The translations under genes and the position numbers were made by a program. The notes beneath the pieces are model-generated. The model worked only from the letters and a program-made list of their open reading frames with translations, did not search any database and was not told the origin of the DNA. This document shows, one piece after another, positions 15,516 through 24,712 of a stretch of 64,000 bases of DNA. Numbering within the stretch: position 1 is the stretch's first letter; each line of letters begins with the position of its first letter. The DNA lies in contig CAVSRW010000002.1 of assembly GCA_963730405.1 (NCBI GenBank), positions 124,001 through 188,000 of the forward strand, written 5' to 3'. This stretch comes from Gaiellasilicea sp963730405. Lineage in GTDB: Bacteria; Actinomycetota; Thermoleophilia; Gaiellales; Gaiellaceae.

Positions 15516-16590
15516 GCGCGATCAGCTCCTCCGCGATCTCCTCGGCCGCCTCGGGGCGGGCCATCGACTCCATCGCCGCGCTCATCGCGTCGAGCCGGGC
15601 GCGGTCGGCGAGCAGCTCGTCGACGAGGGCCGGGACGCGCTCGAGCTCGGCCTCGGGCACGACGACCGCGCCGCCGCCTCGCTCGAAGTGGCGCGCGTTC
15701 AGCGTCTGGTGATCGGCGGTCGCGTGCGGGTACGGCACGAGGATCGCGGGCGTTCCCGACGCGGCCAGCTCCCAGACGGTGCCGCCCGCGCGGGAGATCG
15801 CGAGGTCTGGGGCTGCGAGCGCAGCGCCGAACTCCGGAGTCGAGGGGACGAGCACGTAGTCGTCACGGTGTACCCGCGAGCGGAGGCCCTCGTAGTCCCG
15901 CTCCCCCGAGACGTGCAGGACGGCAGGACCCGAGTTGCCGTACGTGTCGACGGCGAACTCGTTCAGGCTGCGCGCACCGGCGAGCGCTCCGAAGAACGCG
16001 ATCACGGGTCGGTCGCTGGGCAGCCCGAACCGGCCTCGCCCCTCTTGCTTCGGGACGCCTCGATGGTCGGCCGGCACCGGGCGCCCGGTGACGCGGTACT
16101 TGGCGCCGTCGCGGCCTGGGATCCCGTATGCAAGGAACACGCGTCGCGCGAAGGGTGCCGCCAGGCGGTTCGCCAGCCCCAGGTGGGCGTCGGCCTCCGT
16201 CAGTGCCGCCGGCAGCTTCTGCCGCCACGCCGCGAAGACCATCGGCCCCGCCACGTAGCCGCCGCCGCCGAGGACGACGTGCGGCCGCCTCCGCTTCAGG
16301 ATCGCGGCGCAGGCCCTGGGTGCGCGGCCGGCGCGGATCAGCGAGCGGAGCAGCGCCGCCGACGGCCTGCGCGGGAAGCCGGAGATCTCGAAGCTGTCGA
16401 ACTCGTAGCCCGCGGCCGGGACGAGCCTAGCCTCGACCCGATCCGGCGACCCGGCGAACGTCACGCTGACGCCGCGGTCGCGCAGCGCCGCCGCGACTGC
16501 GAGCGACGGCAGGACGTGCCCGGCCGTGCCGCCGGCGGCGATCAGCGCCCGCAGCTCCCCGTCGTCCGATCGATTGCGGCGCGCGTTCAT
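15502..16590 (-). CDS. murG: Lipid II synthase MurG (GlcNAc transferase)
   Basis: MurG transfers GlcNAc from UDP-GlcNAc to lipid I at the inner face of the membrane. The 362-residue protein has IAAGGTAGHVLPSLAVA, the Gly-rich loop of the family, and the donor-site region LAISRAGGTVWELAASGTPAILVPYP. Two usual motifs vary: TEADAHLGLAN replaces EQN-x-x-x-G-x-x-N, and GALAGARSLNE replaces GGSxGA. The ATG at 16590 is the only start that includes the glycine loop. It lies 164 nt inside the annotated ftsW reading frame (see the ftsW entry). Confidence 0.94.
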   Translation of the reverse strand: MNARRNRSDDGELRALIAAGGTAGHVLPSLAVAAALRDRGVSVTFAGSPDRVEARLVPAAGYEFDSFEISGFPRRPSAALLRSLIRAGRAPRACAAILKRRRPHVVLGGGGYVAGPMVFAAWRQKLPAALTEADAHLGLANRLAAPFARRVFLAYGIPGRDGAKYRVTGRPVPADHRGVPKQEGRGRFGLPSDRPVIAFFGALAGARSLNEFAVDTYGNSGPAVLHVSGERDYEGLRSRVHRDDYVLVPSTPEFGAALAAPDLAISRAGGTVWELAASGTPAILVPYPHATADHQTLNARHFERGGGAVVVPEAELERVPALVDELLADRARLDAMSAAMESMARPEAAEEIAEELIALARG

Positions 16591-17725
16591 CCGTGGCGAT
16601 GTTAAGGAGGATGCCGACGCTCGCGAGCAGTACGACGAGGCTCGAGCCGCCGTAGGAGACGAACGGGAGCGGGATCCCCGTCAGCGGCGCCACGCCGAGG
16701 ACGGCAGCGAGGTTGACCGCGGCCTGTCCGCAGACGAGCGACGTGACCCCGGCCGCGAGCAGCTTCCCGAACGGGTCGCGGCAGCGGAGCGCGACCGTGA
16801 AGCCGGCGAATGCGAACGCGGCGAAGGCCGCGATCACGGCCGTCGTCCCGATCAGGCCGAGCTCCTCGCCGATCACCGCGAGGATCATGTCGGTCTGCTG
16901 CTCGGGCAGGTAGTTGATCTTCTGGACTCCCTCACCGAGGCCCTTGCCGGTGACACCGCCCGAGCCGATCCCGATCAGCGCCTGCACCGTCTGGAAGCCG
17001 CTGTCCTCCGGGTCGGCCCACGGGTCGAGGAAGCTGAAGATCCGGGCGCGGCGGTAGGGCTCCATCCAGATCGCGGCCAGCCCGCCGATCGTCGCGATCG
17101 CCGCGGCGGCGCCGAGCGTCCGGCCGGGCACGCCGGCGACGACGAGCATGCCGCCGACCATCAGCAGCATCGAAATCGTCGTGCCGAGGTCCGGCTCGAT
17201 CACGATCAGCGCCGCGAACAGGCACGTGAGCATCCCAATCGGCTTCCAGAGCTCCCCGAGCGTGCGCGGCGCGCCGTTCCGCGCGAGGTACGCCGCCACC
17301 CACAGCAGCAGCGCCAGCTTCGCGAGCTCGGACGGCTGGAACGTGAGCGGGCCGGCGGTGAGCCAGCGCTTGGCGCCGTTGATCTCGGGCGCGACGACGA
17401 GGACGGCGAGGCAGAGCCCGAGCGCGGTCAGGACGAGCGGCGGCGCGAGATTGCGCAGGCGCCGGTGGTCGAACCGCGAGGCGATGACCATCAGCGCGAT
17501 CCCGAACAAGGCGTAGGTCCCCTGGCGGCGGAGGAAGGTGATCGGGTCGCCGTTCCCGAGCGCCGCAGCCGCCGACGTTGCGCTGTAGACCATGACGAGG
17601 CCGAACGCGACGAGCGCAAGGGTGACGAGAACGAGCAGACGCTGCTCGAGCTGGCCTCCCAGGGCTTGGCGCGGAGCGCGGGACGCGCCCGCGGCCCGTG
17701 CTCCTTGCGCACGTCTTGCCTTCAC
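16427..17725 (-). CDS. ftsW: Lipid II polymerase FtsW
   Basis: FtsW is the SEDS-family septal glycosyltransferase that works with FtsI. About ten membrane segments run from residue 30 to 385. FQPSELAKLALLLWVAAYLAR, GTTISMLLMVGGMLVVAGVP and LPFVSYGGSSLVVLLASVGILLNIA are SEDS hallmarks. After NIATDER the frame continues for about 50 Arg-rich residues inside murG, which does not look like FtsW. A single indel just before would end the protein at a TGA that overlaps the murG ATG (ATGA), the junction style of this operon. The true end is therefore probably near 16587. Confidence 0.94.
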   Translation of the reverse strand: MKARRAQGARAAGASRAPRQALGGQLEQRLLVLVTLALVAFGLVMVYSATSAAAALGNGDPITFLRRQGTYALFGIALMVIASRFDHRRLRNLAPPLVLTALGLCLAVLVVAPEINGAKRWLTAGPLTFQPSELAKLALLLWVAAYLARNGAPRTLGELWKPIGMLTCLFAALIVIEPDLGTTISMLLMVGGMLVVAGVPGRTLGAAAAIATIGGLAAIWMEPYRRARIFSFLDPWADPEDSGFQTVQALIGIGSGGVTGKGLGEGVQKINYLPEQQTDMILAVIGEELGLIGTTAVIAAFAAFAFAGFTVALRCRDPFGKLLAAGVTSLVCGQAAVNLAAVLGVAPLTGIPLPFVSYGGSSLVVLLASVGILLNIATDERAPQSIGRRGAAGADRRRRHGRARPAVARSRGGAARPRRQRDVRRVAGSGRG

Positions 17726-18909
17726 GCTTGGAGGTTCTGTACCAGCCTCCGGAATTCCTCTCCACGGTGCTCGTAGTCGCGAAACTGGTCGTAGCTCGCA
17801 CAGGCGGGCGAGAGCAGGACGATCTCGCCGGGTTTCGCCAGGCTCGCCGCCTCGGCGAGCGCCCGCTCGAGCGTGACCGAGATCAGGAACGAGACGTTCT
17901 CGTAGCCGAGATCGACGGAGAGGCGCTCGGCCGCCTCGCCGATCAGGTACGCCCTGACCACGTTCGCCGTCGCGACGTCCCGGGCCAACTCGCCCCAGCT
18001 CTCCCCTTTCGGCCGGCCGCCGAGGATCAGATGCAGCGGCGCGTCGTACGCGCTCAGCGCCCGGCGGGCGGCGGCGGAGTTCGTCGCCTTCGAGTCGTTG
18101 ACGTAGCGGACTCCGGCGACGTCGGCGACGAGCTCGAGCCGGTGCTCGACACCGGGGAACGTGCGCAGCGCTGTCGCGATCGTCGCGTCGTCGACACCGG
18201 CTGCGCGGGCGGCCGCGGTCGCGGCGGCGGCGTTCTCGCGGTTGTGCGCGCCGGGGATCAGCGGCTCGGCCGGGAGCTCGTCGTCGACCCCGAACTCGAC
18301 GCGCCGCGCCCGTCCGGGAACCGGCCCGAACCCCCGTGGCACGACCGCGACGTCCTCCTCGCCCTGGTTCTCGAAGATCCGCAGCTTCGCATCGCGGTAC
18401 GCCTCGAAGCTGCCGTGCCGATCGAGGTGGTCGGGCTCGAGGTTGAGCAGGACCGCGACCTTCGGCCGAAACCGATCGACGTCCTCGAGCTGGAAGCTGG
18501 AGAGCTCGCAGACGATCCAGACGTCGGCGGCCACGTTGCCGACGAGCTCGCTCAGGGCGGTGCCGACGTTCCCGGCCGTGCGCGCGCCGAGCATCACGCC
18601 GAGCAGCTCCGTCGTGGTCGTCTTGCCGTTCGTGCCGGTGACGCCGAGGATCGGGTTCGGGAGCAGCCGCGTCGCCAGCTCGATCTCGCTCCAGACGGGG
18701 ATCCCCCGCTCGCGCGCCGCGGCCACGAGCGGCGCCTCGCCGGGCACGCCGGGGCTCTTCACGAGCACCTCGACTCCGTCGAGCAAGGCGAGGTCCTCGT
18801 CGTTGCCGAGCGTCCGGTCGGCGACGACGACCTCCGTTCCGCCTGCCTCGAGCGCGTCCCGCGCGGCCCGGCCGGAGCGCGCGAGCCCGAGGACGAGCGC
18901 GCGTTTCAC
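17722..18909 (-). CDS. murD: UDP-N-acetylmuramoylalanine--D-glutamate ligase
   Basis: MurD adds D-glutamate to UDP-MurNAc-L-Ala. The 395-residue protein starts VKRALVLGLARSGRAA. It has the P-loop VTGTNGKTTTTELLG, SSFQLEDVDRFRPKVAVLLNLEPDHLDRH and NDSKATNSAAA, which together mark MurD. The GTG start at 18909 overlaps the mraY stop as GTGA. The C-terminus LLSPACASYDQFRDYEHRGEEF is also typical. It ends right before ftsW. Confidence 0.96.
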   Translation of the reverse strand: MKRALVLGLARSGRAARDALEAGGTEVVVADRTLGNDEDLALLDGVEVLVKSPGVPGEAPLVAAARERGIPVWSEIELATRLLPNPILGVTGTNGKTTTTELLGVMLGARTAGNVGTALSELVGNVAADVWIVCELSSFQLEDVDRFRPKVAVLLNLEPDHLDRHGSFEAYRDAKLRIFENQGEEDVAVVPRGFGPVPGRARRVEFGVDDELPAEPLIPGAHNRENAAAATAAARAAGVDDATIATALRTFPGVEHRLELVADVAGVRYVNDSKATNSAAARRALSAYDAPLHLILGGRPKGESWGELARDVATANVVRAYLIGEAAERLSVDLGYENVSFLISVTLERALAEAASLAKPGEIVLLSPACASYDQFRDYEHRGEEFRRLVQNLQA

Positions 18910-19919
18910 AGCCGGAACTGCAGGTAGTAGCGGTAGTAGAGGACGAAGCCGCAGGCCGAGAGGATCGCGGCCACGATCCAGAAGCGGACCATGATCTTCG
19001 TCTCCGACCAGGCCTTCATCTCGAAGTGGTGGTGGATCGGCGCGATCAGGAAGACGCGCCGGCCCCAGTACTTGAAGCTGACCGTCTGGATGATCACCGA
19101 CAGCGCCTCGACGACGTAGATGCCGGCGATCAGAAGCAGCAGCGCCTCGGTGCCGGTGACGATCGCGAAGCCGGCGAGGGCGCCGCCGAAGGCCATCGAG
19201 CCGGTATCGCCCATGAAGAGCTCGGCGGGGAAGGCGTTGTACCAGAGGAACCCGATCGCGGCCCCGATCAGCGCGGCTGCCAGGATCGCGAGGTCGAGCA
19301 GGAAGTCGGTGCGCGCCCCGACGTCGCCCGAGCGGATGTAGCCGATCACGTTGATCGACAGGAAGGTGAGCAGGGCGATGATCCCGGTGCCGGCCGCGAG
19401 CCCGTCGAGGCCGTCCGTCAGGTTGGCGCCGTTGGCAGCGCCGGCGATGACGAGGAAGAGGAAGGGGTAGTAGGCGTAGGAGAGCGGGACGTCGACGTCC
19501 ACGACCGGGATGTAGATCGAGGTGTCGAGCTGACTCTGCGCGTTGACCGCGAAACCGACGACGACCGTGATCGCGGCGAGCAGAAGCAGCTTCCAGCGGC
19601 CCTGGAGCCCGAGCGAGCGGCGGTGTCGCACCTTGATGAAGTCGTCGACAAAGCCGATCGCGGCGCACGAGACGGTGAGGAAGAGCACCGTCAGTGCGGG
19701 CAGCGTGAACTTCGAGAGCGCGAGGAACGGGAGCAGCGCGCAGAGCAGGATCAACAGTCCGCCCATCACCGGCGTGCCCTGCTTCACCACATGACCGGCC
19801 GGTCCGTCCTCGCGGATCGGCTGGCCCAGCTCGTTCCGGCGCAGGAACTCGATGAACTTCGGCCCGATCACGACCGAGACGACCATGGCGATCAGACCGG
19901 CGATGAAGACTCTGACCAT
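18906..19919 (-). CDS. mraY: Phospho-N-acetylmuramoyl-pentapeptide transferase
   Basis: MraY moves phospho-MurNAc-pentapeptide to undecaprenyl phosphate, giving lipid I, in the membrane. The 337-residue protein has ten expected membrane segments. It carries the active-site aspartates in GFVDDFIKVR, NLTDGLDGLA and FMGDTGSMAFGG, and the histidine motif PIHHHFE. The ATG at 19919 overlaps the murF stop by one base (TAATG). It is complete and of normal length. Confidence 0.97.
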   Translation of the reverse strand: MVRVFIAGLIAMVVSVVIGPKFIEFLRRNELGQPIREDGPAGHVVKQGTPVMGGLLILLCALLPFLALSKFTLPALTVLFLTVSCAAIGFVDDFIKVRHRRSLGLQGRWKLLLLAAITVVVGFAVNAQSQLDTSIYIPVVDVDVPLSYAYYPFLFLVIAGAANGANLTDGLDGLAAGTGIIALLTFLSINVIGYIRSGDVGARTDFLLDLAILAAALIGAAIGFLWYNAFPAELFMGDTGSMAFGGALAGFAIVTGTEALLLLIAGIYVVEALSVIIQTVSFKYWGRRVFLIAPIHHHFEMKAWSETKIMVRFWIVAAILSACGFVLYYRYYLQFRL

Positions 19920-21157
19920 TACCGCGTGTCGTTCGCCAGGCTCGGGGCGATGCCTTCGAGGGCAACGGCGCGGGATGCCTTCACGAGCACGGCGTCGCCC
20001 GGCTGCACGAGCCCGCGGGCGGTTTCGAGCGCGGCGGCGGCGTCCGGCTCCCACGCGTCGCTCTCGTACCCCCGCGCGAGCTCACCGACGGCGAGCACCT
20101 CGATCCCCAGCTCTGCGGCGAGCGCCGCTATCTCGCGGTGATGCTGTTCGGCGTGCTCGCCGAGCTCGGCCATGCCGCCGAGGATCGCGACGCGGCGGCG
20201 GCCCGCTCCGCGCTCCGCCAGGTGCCGCAGCGCCGCCTCCATCGAGGTCGGGTTGGCGTTGTAGGCGTCGTTGACGACGAAGCCGCCGCCGGGCAGGGCG
20301 AGCTCCTCCCCGCGCCACTTCGAGAGCCGCACGGTCGCCGCGCTCTCCTCGAGCCGGTCGAGCGGCAGGTCCATCGCCTCGTACGCGGTCAACGCCGCCA
20401 GCGCGTTCTGGGCCTGATGCCGCGAGGTGAGGGGGAAGCGGATCCGGCGCTCGCCGAAGAGGACGTGTGCGCCGTCCTCGCGCAACTCGACGTCGACCGG
20501 CGGGACGCGCAGGATCTCGATGTCGTCGCGTAGGTGGGGCTCGAGGTGGGTGGACTCCGGGACGACGGCGATCCCGTCCGGCGGCAGCGCCGCGACGAGC
20601 TCCGCCTTCGAGCGGGCGACGCCCTCGACCGAGCCGACGAGCTCCAGGTGCACCGGGCCGACGGCGCTGATGACGCCGACGTGCGGCCGCACGACCTCGC
20701 AGAGCTCCGCGATCTGGCCGATTCCGCGCATGCCCATCTCGACGATGCAGAGCTCCGTCTCCGGCTCGAGGCGTCCGAGCGTCAAGGGCACGCCGAGCTC
20801 GGCGTTGTAGCTCGCCTCCGTCCAGACGGTCGGCACGACCGGCGCGCAGAGCGCAGCGAGGATGTCCTTCGTCGAGGTTTTCCCCGTCGAGCCGGTGACG
20901 CCGACGAACCGCGCCCGGCTGCGGCCGCGGAGCACCTGCCCGAGCACCGCCATCGCGTCGAACTCGTCGTTGGGAACGAGCGTCGCCGCACCGCGATCGC
21001 GGGCGGCGGCGACGAACTCACGGCCGCCGCGGACGGCGACGAAGAGATCGCCCGGACCGACGCGGCGCGAGTCGATATGGATGCCCGTCACGTCGCCGTG
21101 GCCGTTCAGGTCGCCGAGGCCGAGCGCGGCGATCTCGTCGATCGAGATCGGGATCAC
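19919..21157 (-). CDS. murF: UDP-MurNAc-tripeptide--D-alanyl-D-alanine ligase
   Basis: MurF adds D-Ala-D-Ala to the UDP-MurNAc tripeptide. The 412-residue protein has HIDSRRVGPGDLFVAVRG, the P-loop GVTGSTGKTSTKDIL, EMGMRGIGQIAELCEVVRP and NDAYNANPTSMEAAL. The last two are specific to MurF. The GTG start at 21157 overlaps the murE stop as GTGA. No change at a key residue was noticed. Confidence 0.96.
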   Translation of the reverse strand: MIPISIDEIAALGLGDLNGHGDVTGIHIDSRRVGPGDLFVAVRGGREFVAAARDRGAATLVPNDEFDAMAVLGQVLRGRSRARFVGVTGSTGKTSTKDILAALCAPVVPTVWTEASYNAELGVPLTLGRLEPETELCIVEMGMRGIGQIAELCEVVRPHVGVISAVGPVHLELVGSVEGVARSKAELVAALPPDGIAVVPESTHLEPHLRDDIEILRVPPVDVELREDGAHVLFGERRIRFPLTSRHQAQNALAALTAYEAMDLPLDRLEESAATVRLSKWRGEELALPGGGFVVNDAYNANPTSMEAALRHLAERGAGRRRVAILGGMAELGEHAEQHHREIAALAAELGIEVLAVGELARGYESDAWEPDAAAALETARGLVQPGDAVLVKASRAVALEGIAPSLANDTR

Positions 21158-22605
21158 GAGCCCTGCCGTTGTAGGCGCAGCGCCTCGCGGGCAACCACGC
21201 GGTCGTCGAAGGGCAGCTTCTCGCCGCCGATCTCCTGACCCTGCTCGTGACCCTTGCCCGCAATCACGACGACGTCCCCCGATTCGGCGAGCTCGACTGC
21301 GCGGCCGATCGCGGAGCGCCGGTCGGGGTCGATCTCGACGTCGGTCCCCGTGCCCTGGAGGACATCCTGGATGATCGCGAGCGGATCCTCACTGCGCGGG
21401 TTGTCGGAGGTGACGATGACGACGTCGGCGAGGTCGCGTGCGACCTTTCCCATCAGCGGCCGCTTCTGGCGATCACGGTCACCGCCCGCGCCGAAGACGA
21501 CGACGAGGCGGCCGTCGGTCAGCTCACGGGCGGTCCGGAGGACGTTGTCGAGCGCGTCGGGCTTGTGGGCGTAGTCGACCACGACGGAGAAGGGCTGCCC
21601 TTCGTCGACCGCCTCGAATCGTCCCGGAACCCCGTCGAGGGCCGCGACGCCCGCGGCGATCTGCTCCTCGTCGACGTCGAGCAGGATCGCGGCCGCGACC
21701 ACCCCCAGCACGTTCTCCACGTTGAAGCGCCCGCGCAGCGGCGAGCGGATCTCGATTCCGCCGGCCGTGAAGGTCGCGCCTGCCGGCCCGAGCTCGAGAC
21801 CCTCCGGCCAGATCTCGGCCTCCTCCGTGAGGCCGAAGGTGACGAGCGGCGCGCGGCTGACGTCGGCGAGCTCGTCGGCGAGCCGGCGTCCCCATGGATC
21901 GCCGACGTTGACCGCGGCGGGCGGCGGCGCCGCACCTGTGAACAACCGCCGCTTGGCGGCGAAGTAGTCCTCCATCGACTCGTGGAAATCCAGGTGGTCC
22001 TGGCTCAGATTCGTGAAGACGAGCGCGTCGAAGCGGACGCGGTCGAGCCGGTGCAGCACCGAGGCGTGCGAGGACGCCTCCAGCGCGACGCTCCGGTTCC
22101 CACGGTCCAGCATCTCGCGGAAGGTGCGCTGGAGGTCGATCGCCTCCGGCGTCGTGCGGACGACCGGACGCACGTCCCCGCCGACGCGGCTCTCGACGGT
22201 CCCGAGCAGACCCGGGCTCCTGCCCGCGGCCTCGAGGACCGAGTAGAGGAGAAAGGCAGTCGTGGTCTTGCCGCTCGTGCCCGTGACCCCCGCGACCTCG
22301 AGCTCTCGCGTGGGCTCGCCGAAGAAGACGTCGGCGGCTGTCGCCATCGCTGCGCGCGTTGAAGGAACGACGAGCTGCGGAACCGCGGGGTCGACCGCCC
22401 GCTCCACCACGAGCACCGACGCGCCGTTCTCGACGGCCAGCTCGGCGAAGTCGTGCCCGTCCGCGAGCCGGCCCGGCACGGCGAAGAAGGCCGCACCTGG
22501 GGTGACGTCACGGGCGGCGTACGCGAGGTCCCGCACCTCGACGGGGTCGGGGCTGCCGAGAACCGCCTCAGGTGCGAGCGCGGCAACGAGGCGCTCGAGC
22601 TCCAT
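21154..22605 (-). CDS. murE: UDP-MurNAc-L-Ala-D-Glu--meso-diaminopimelate ligase
   Basis: MurE adds the third residue of the stem peptide. The 483-residue protein has the P-loop VTGTSGKTTTAFLL, the carbamylated-lysine region and, near residue 400, SDNPRSEDP. The DNPR sequence is the motif known to select meso-diaminopimelate over lysine, so the wall should be A1-gamma type. The ATG at 22605 is 66 nt after ftsI, with a loose ribosome binding site. It is complete. Confidence 0.96.
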   Translation of the reverse strand: MELERLVAALAPEAVLGSPDPVEVRDLAYAARDVTPGAAFFAVPGRLADGHDFAELAVENGASVLVVERAVDPAVPQLVVPSTRAAMATAADVFFGEPTRELEVAGVTGTSGKTTTAFLLYSVLEAAGRSPGLLGTVESRVGGDVRPVVRTTPEAIDLQRTFREMLDRGNRSVALEASSHASVLHRLDRVRFDALVFTNLSQDHLDFHESMEDYFAAKRRLFTGAAPPPAAVNVGDPWGRRLADELADVSRAPLVTFGLTEEAEIWPEGLELGPAGATFTAGGIEIRSPLRGRFNVENVLGVVAAAILLDVDEEQIAAGVAALDGVPGRFEAVDEGQPFSVVVDYAHKPDALDNVLRTARELTDGRLVVVFGAGGDRDRQKRPLMGKVARDLADVVIVTSDNPRSEDPLAIIQDVLQGTGTDVEIDPDRRSAIGRAVELAESGDVVVIAGKGHEQGQEIGGEKLPFDDRVVAREALRLQRQGS

Positions 22606-22670
22606 GCGCCGGAACGCTACCTAGCTGCGCAGGATCGGAATCCGCCGAGCGGATCCCGAGCATGCGACGG

Positions 22671-24332
22671 CTAGGAATCCGGCGCGACCTCGAGCTCGAC
22701 GAGGCTCGAGCGTGCGATGTCGGCGAACGCAGGTGCCGCAACGACGCCGCCCCAGATCGCGCCTCCCGGCTCGTCGATCGAGACGAGCACGACGAGACGC
22801 GGATCCTTGGCCGGCACGACGCCGACGAAGGAGGCGACGTAGCGCGAGGTGGAATAGCCGCCCGGGACAGGCTTGGCGGCGGTGCCGGTCTTGCCCGCGA
22901 CGGTGTAGCCGGGGACTGCCGCCGCGGCACCGGTGCCGCCCTCGGCCGAGACGACGTCGCGGAGCATGGCCATCATCTGCGCCGAGACGGTCTTCGAGAG
23001 CACGCGCCGGGCCTTCGAGCGGCCGCGCCACTCCTTGCCGACCCGCTCGACGATGTACGGCGTCCGATAGACGCCGTCGTTTGCGATTGCGCCGTAGGCG
23101 GCGGCCATCTGGATCGGCGTGACACCGATGCCTTGGCCGATCGGGACGTTGCCGATCGTCGACCCGGACCAGTACGACGGGAGCAGGCCCTGCGCCTCGC
23201 CCGGTGCGTCGACGCCGGTGACCTTGCCGAAGCCGAAGCGTTCGATCCAGCTCTCGACGCGCGTACGAGCGAGCATCTGCGCGAGCGTGATCGTGCCGAC
23301 GTTCGAGGACTGGGAGAGGATCTGGGCGACCGTCATCCGCTGCGTCGGGCGCGGCTCGTGCTCATGGATGATCCGGTCGGCGACGCGGATCGAGGTCGGC
23401 AGCGTGAACGGCGTCGTCGGGCTGACGATCTTCTCCGAGAGCGCTGCCGCGACGGTGACGACCTTGAACGTCGAGCCCGGCTCATAGACGTCGGTGACGA
23501 CGCGGTTGCGCCGCTTCGCGGCGGGCGTCACGCCGAAGCGGTTCGCATCGAAGCCCGGGGCGACTGCCATCGCGAGCACCGCCCCGGTGCGCGGGTCGAG
23601 GACGACGGCGCTCCCGCCCTTGGCCCCCCACTTCTTCACGGTGTCGCGCAGGACGGTCTCGGCGTTCGCCTGGATCCGGTGGTCGATCGTCAGGAAGACG
23701 TCGTCGCCCGCGCGCTCCGGCTTCGTCGCGATCACGTCGATCACGCGCCCGCTCGGGTCGCGCACCGTGGTCTGGCTGCCGGGCTTGCCGATGAGCGCCC
23801 GGTCGAGCGAGCGCTCGAGCCCCTCGAGCCCGTCGTTGTCGACGCCGGCGTAGCCGAGCACGTGCGCGGCGACGCTGCGCTGCGGGTAGTAGCGAAGCTC
23901 CTCGGAGTAGAAGCCGAGCCCGGGCAGATCGAGCTTCTCGAGCGCGGCCGCCTTGGCGGGATCGGCCTTCCGCTTCACGTAGACGAAGTGGCTCGACCGG
24001 TCGGCGAGGCGCGGATAGAGCTTCTCCGGGTCGACGCCGAGCGCCTTCGCGGCCGCGAGCGCGACGGCGCGCGGGTTCTCGACCTCGCGCGGGTCGGCGT
24101 AGACCGTCGTCGCCTGCTCGCCGATCGCGAGCGGCTCGCCGGTCCGGTCGAAGATCGTCCCGCGCCCGGCGGGAATGACGGTGGTTCCCTCCTGCTGCCG
24201 CGCCGCCATGCCCTCGAAGCGGGACGCATTGACGCCCTGGATCCAGACGGCACGCGCGAGTGTCCCCGCGAAAACGAGGACGAAGAGGCCGAGCAAGAGG
24301 CGGATGCGGCGGTTGGAGAGCCGCTCGGTCAC
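22671..24332 (-). CDS. ftsI: Septal transpeptidase FtsI (class B PBP)
   Basis: FtsI cross-links septal peptidoglycan outside the membrane. The 553-residue protein has one N-terminal membrane segment (about residues 10-30) and a PBP dimer domain. Its transpeptidase motifs are GSTFK (S287, K290), SSN (342-344) and KTGTA near residue 470. No PASTA domain follows, unlike SpoVD-type relatives. The GTG start at 24332 overlaps the ftsL stop as GTGA. It acts with FtsW four genes downstream. Confidence 0.96.
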   Translation of the reverse strand: MTERLSNRRIRLLLGLFVLVFAGTLARAVWIQGVNASRFEGMAARQQEGTTVIPAGRGTIFDRTGEPLAIGEQATTVYADPREVENPRAVALAAAKALGVDPEKLYPRLADRSSHFVYVKRKADPAKAAALEKLDLPGLGFYSEELRYYPQRSVAAHVLGYAGVDNDGLEGLERSLDRALIGKPGSQTTVRDPSGRVIDVIATKPERAGDDVFLTIDHRIQANAETVLRDTVKKWGAKGGSAVVLDPRTGAVLAMAVAPGFDANRFGVTPAAKRRNRVVTDVYEPGSTFKVVTVAAALSEKIVSPTTPFTLPTSIRVADRIIHEHEPRPTQRMTVAQILSQSSNVGTITLAQMLARTRVESWIERFGFGKVTGVDAPGEAQGLLPSYWSGSTIGNVPIGQGIGVTPIQMAAAYGAIANDGVYRTPYIVERVGKEWRGRSKARRVLSKTVSAQMMAMLRDVVSAEGGTGAAAAVPGYTVAGKTGTAAKPVPGGYSTSRYVASFVGVVPAKDPRLVVLVSIDEPGGAIWGGVVAAPAFADIARSSLVELEVAPDS

Positions 24333-24712
24333 TGCTTCGGCGGCACCAGCTGCACGTGGTACGTGAGCTCGGGATCCGCGCGCACGAGCCCCAGGCGCGC
24401 TCGTGCCTCCGACTCGATTCGCGCGTTCGCGGACGCGCTCGAGAGCTGCGAGCTGAGCCGCTTCGTCTCGCCCTGGAGCTCGATCCGCTCCCGGCCGAGC
24501 TCGTCGAGGCGGACGTTCAGCTGGAGCACGGCCACGTTGACCGCGACGACCCCCGCGAGCAGGACGGCGAGGACGACGATCCAGACGACGCCGCCGAACG
24601 GGCGCGCTCTCGCCCGCCGCCTCGCGGCCGGCTGGGCAACGGGCCGCTTCCGCCGACGCGGCTGTGCGACGGGCGGCGAGTCGACCCGGGCGGTGCCGGC
24701 CCAGCTCGCCAT
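24329..24712 (-). CDS. ftsL: Cell division protein FtsL-like
   Basis: This is a short bitopic protein of 127 residues with a basic Pro/Arg-rich cytoplasmic tail. One membrane segment (about 42-62, GGVVWIVVLAVLLAGVVAVNV) is followed by an extracytoplasmic heptad coiled coil, RLDELGRERIELQGETKRL. The sequence is poorly conserved, as is usual for FtsL. The assignment rests on the topology and the place between rsmH and ftsI. The ATG overlaps the rsmH stop by one base (TGATG). Confidence 0.85.
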   Translation of the reverse strand: MASWAGTARVDSPPVAQPRRRKRPVAQPAARRRARARPFGGVVWIVVLAVLLAGVVAVNVAVLQLNVRLDELGRERIELQGETKRLSSQLSSASANARIESEARARLGLVRADPELTYHVQLVPPKQ

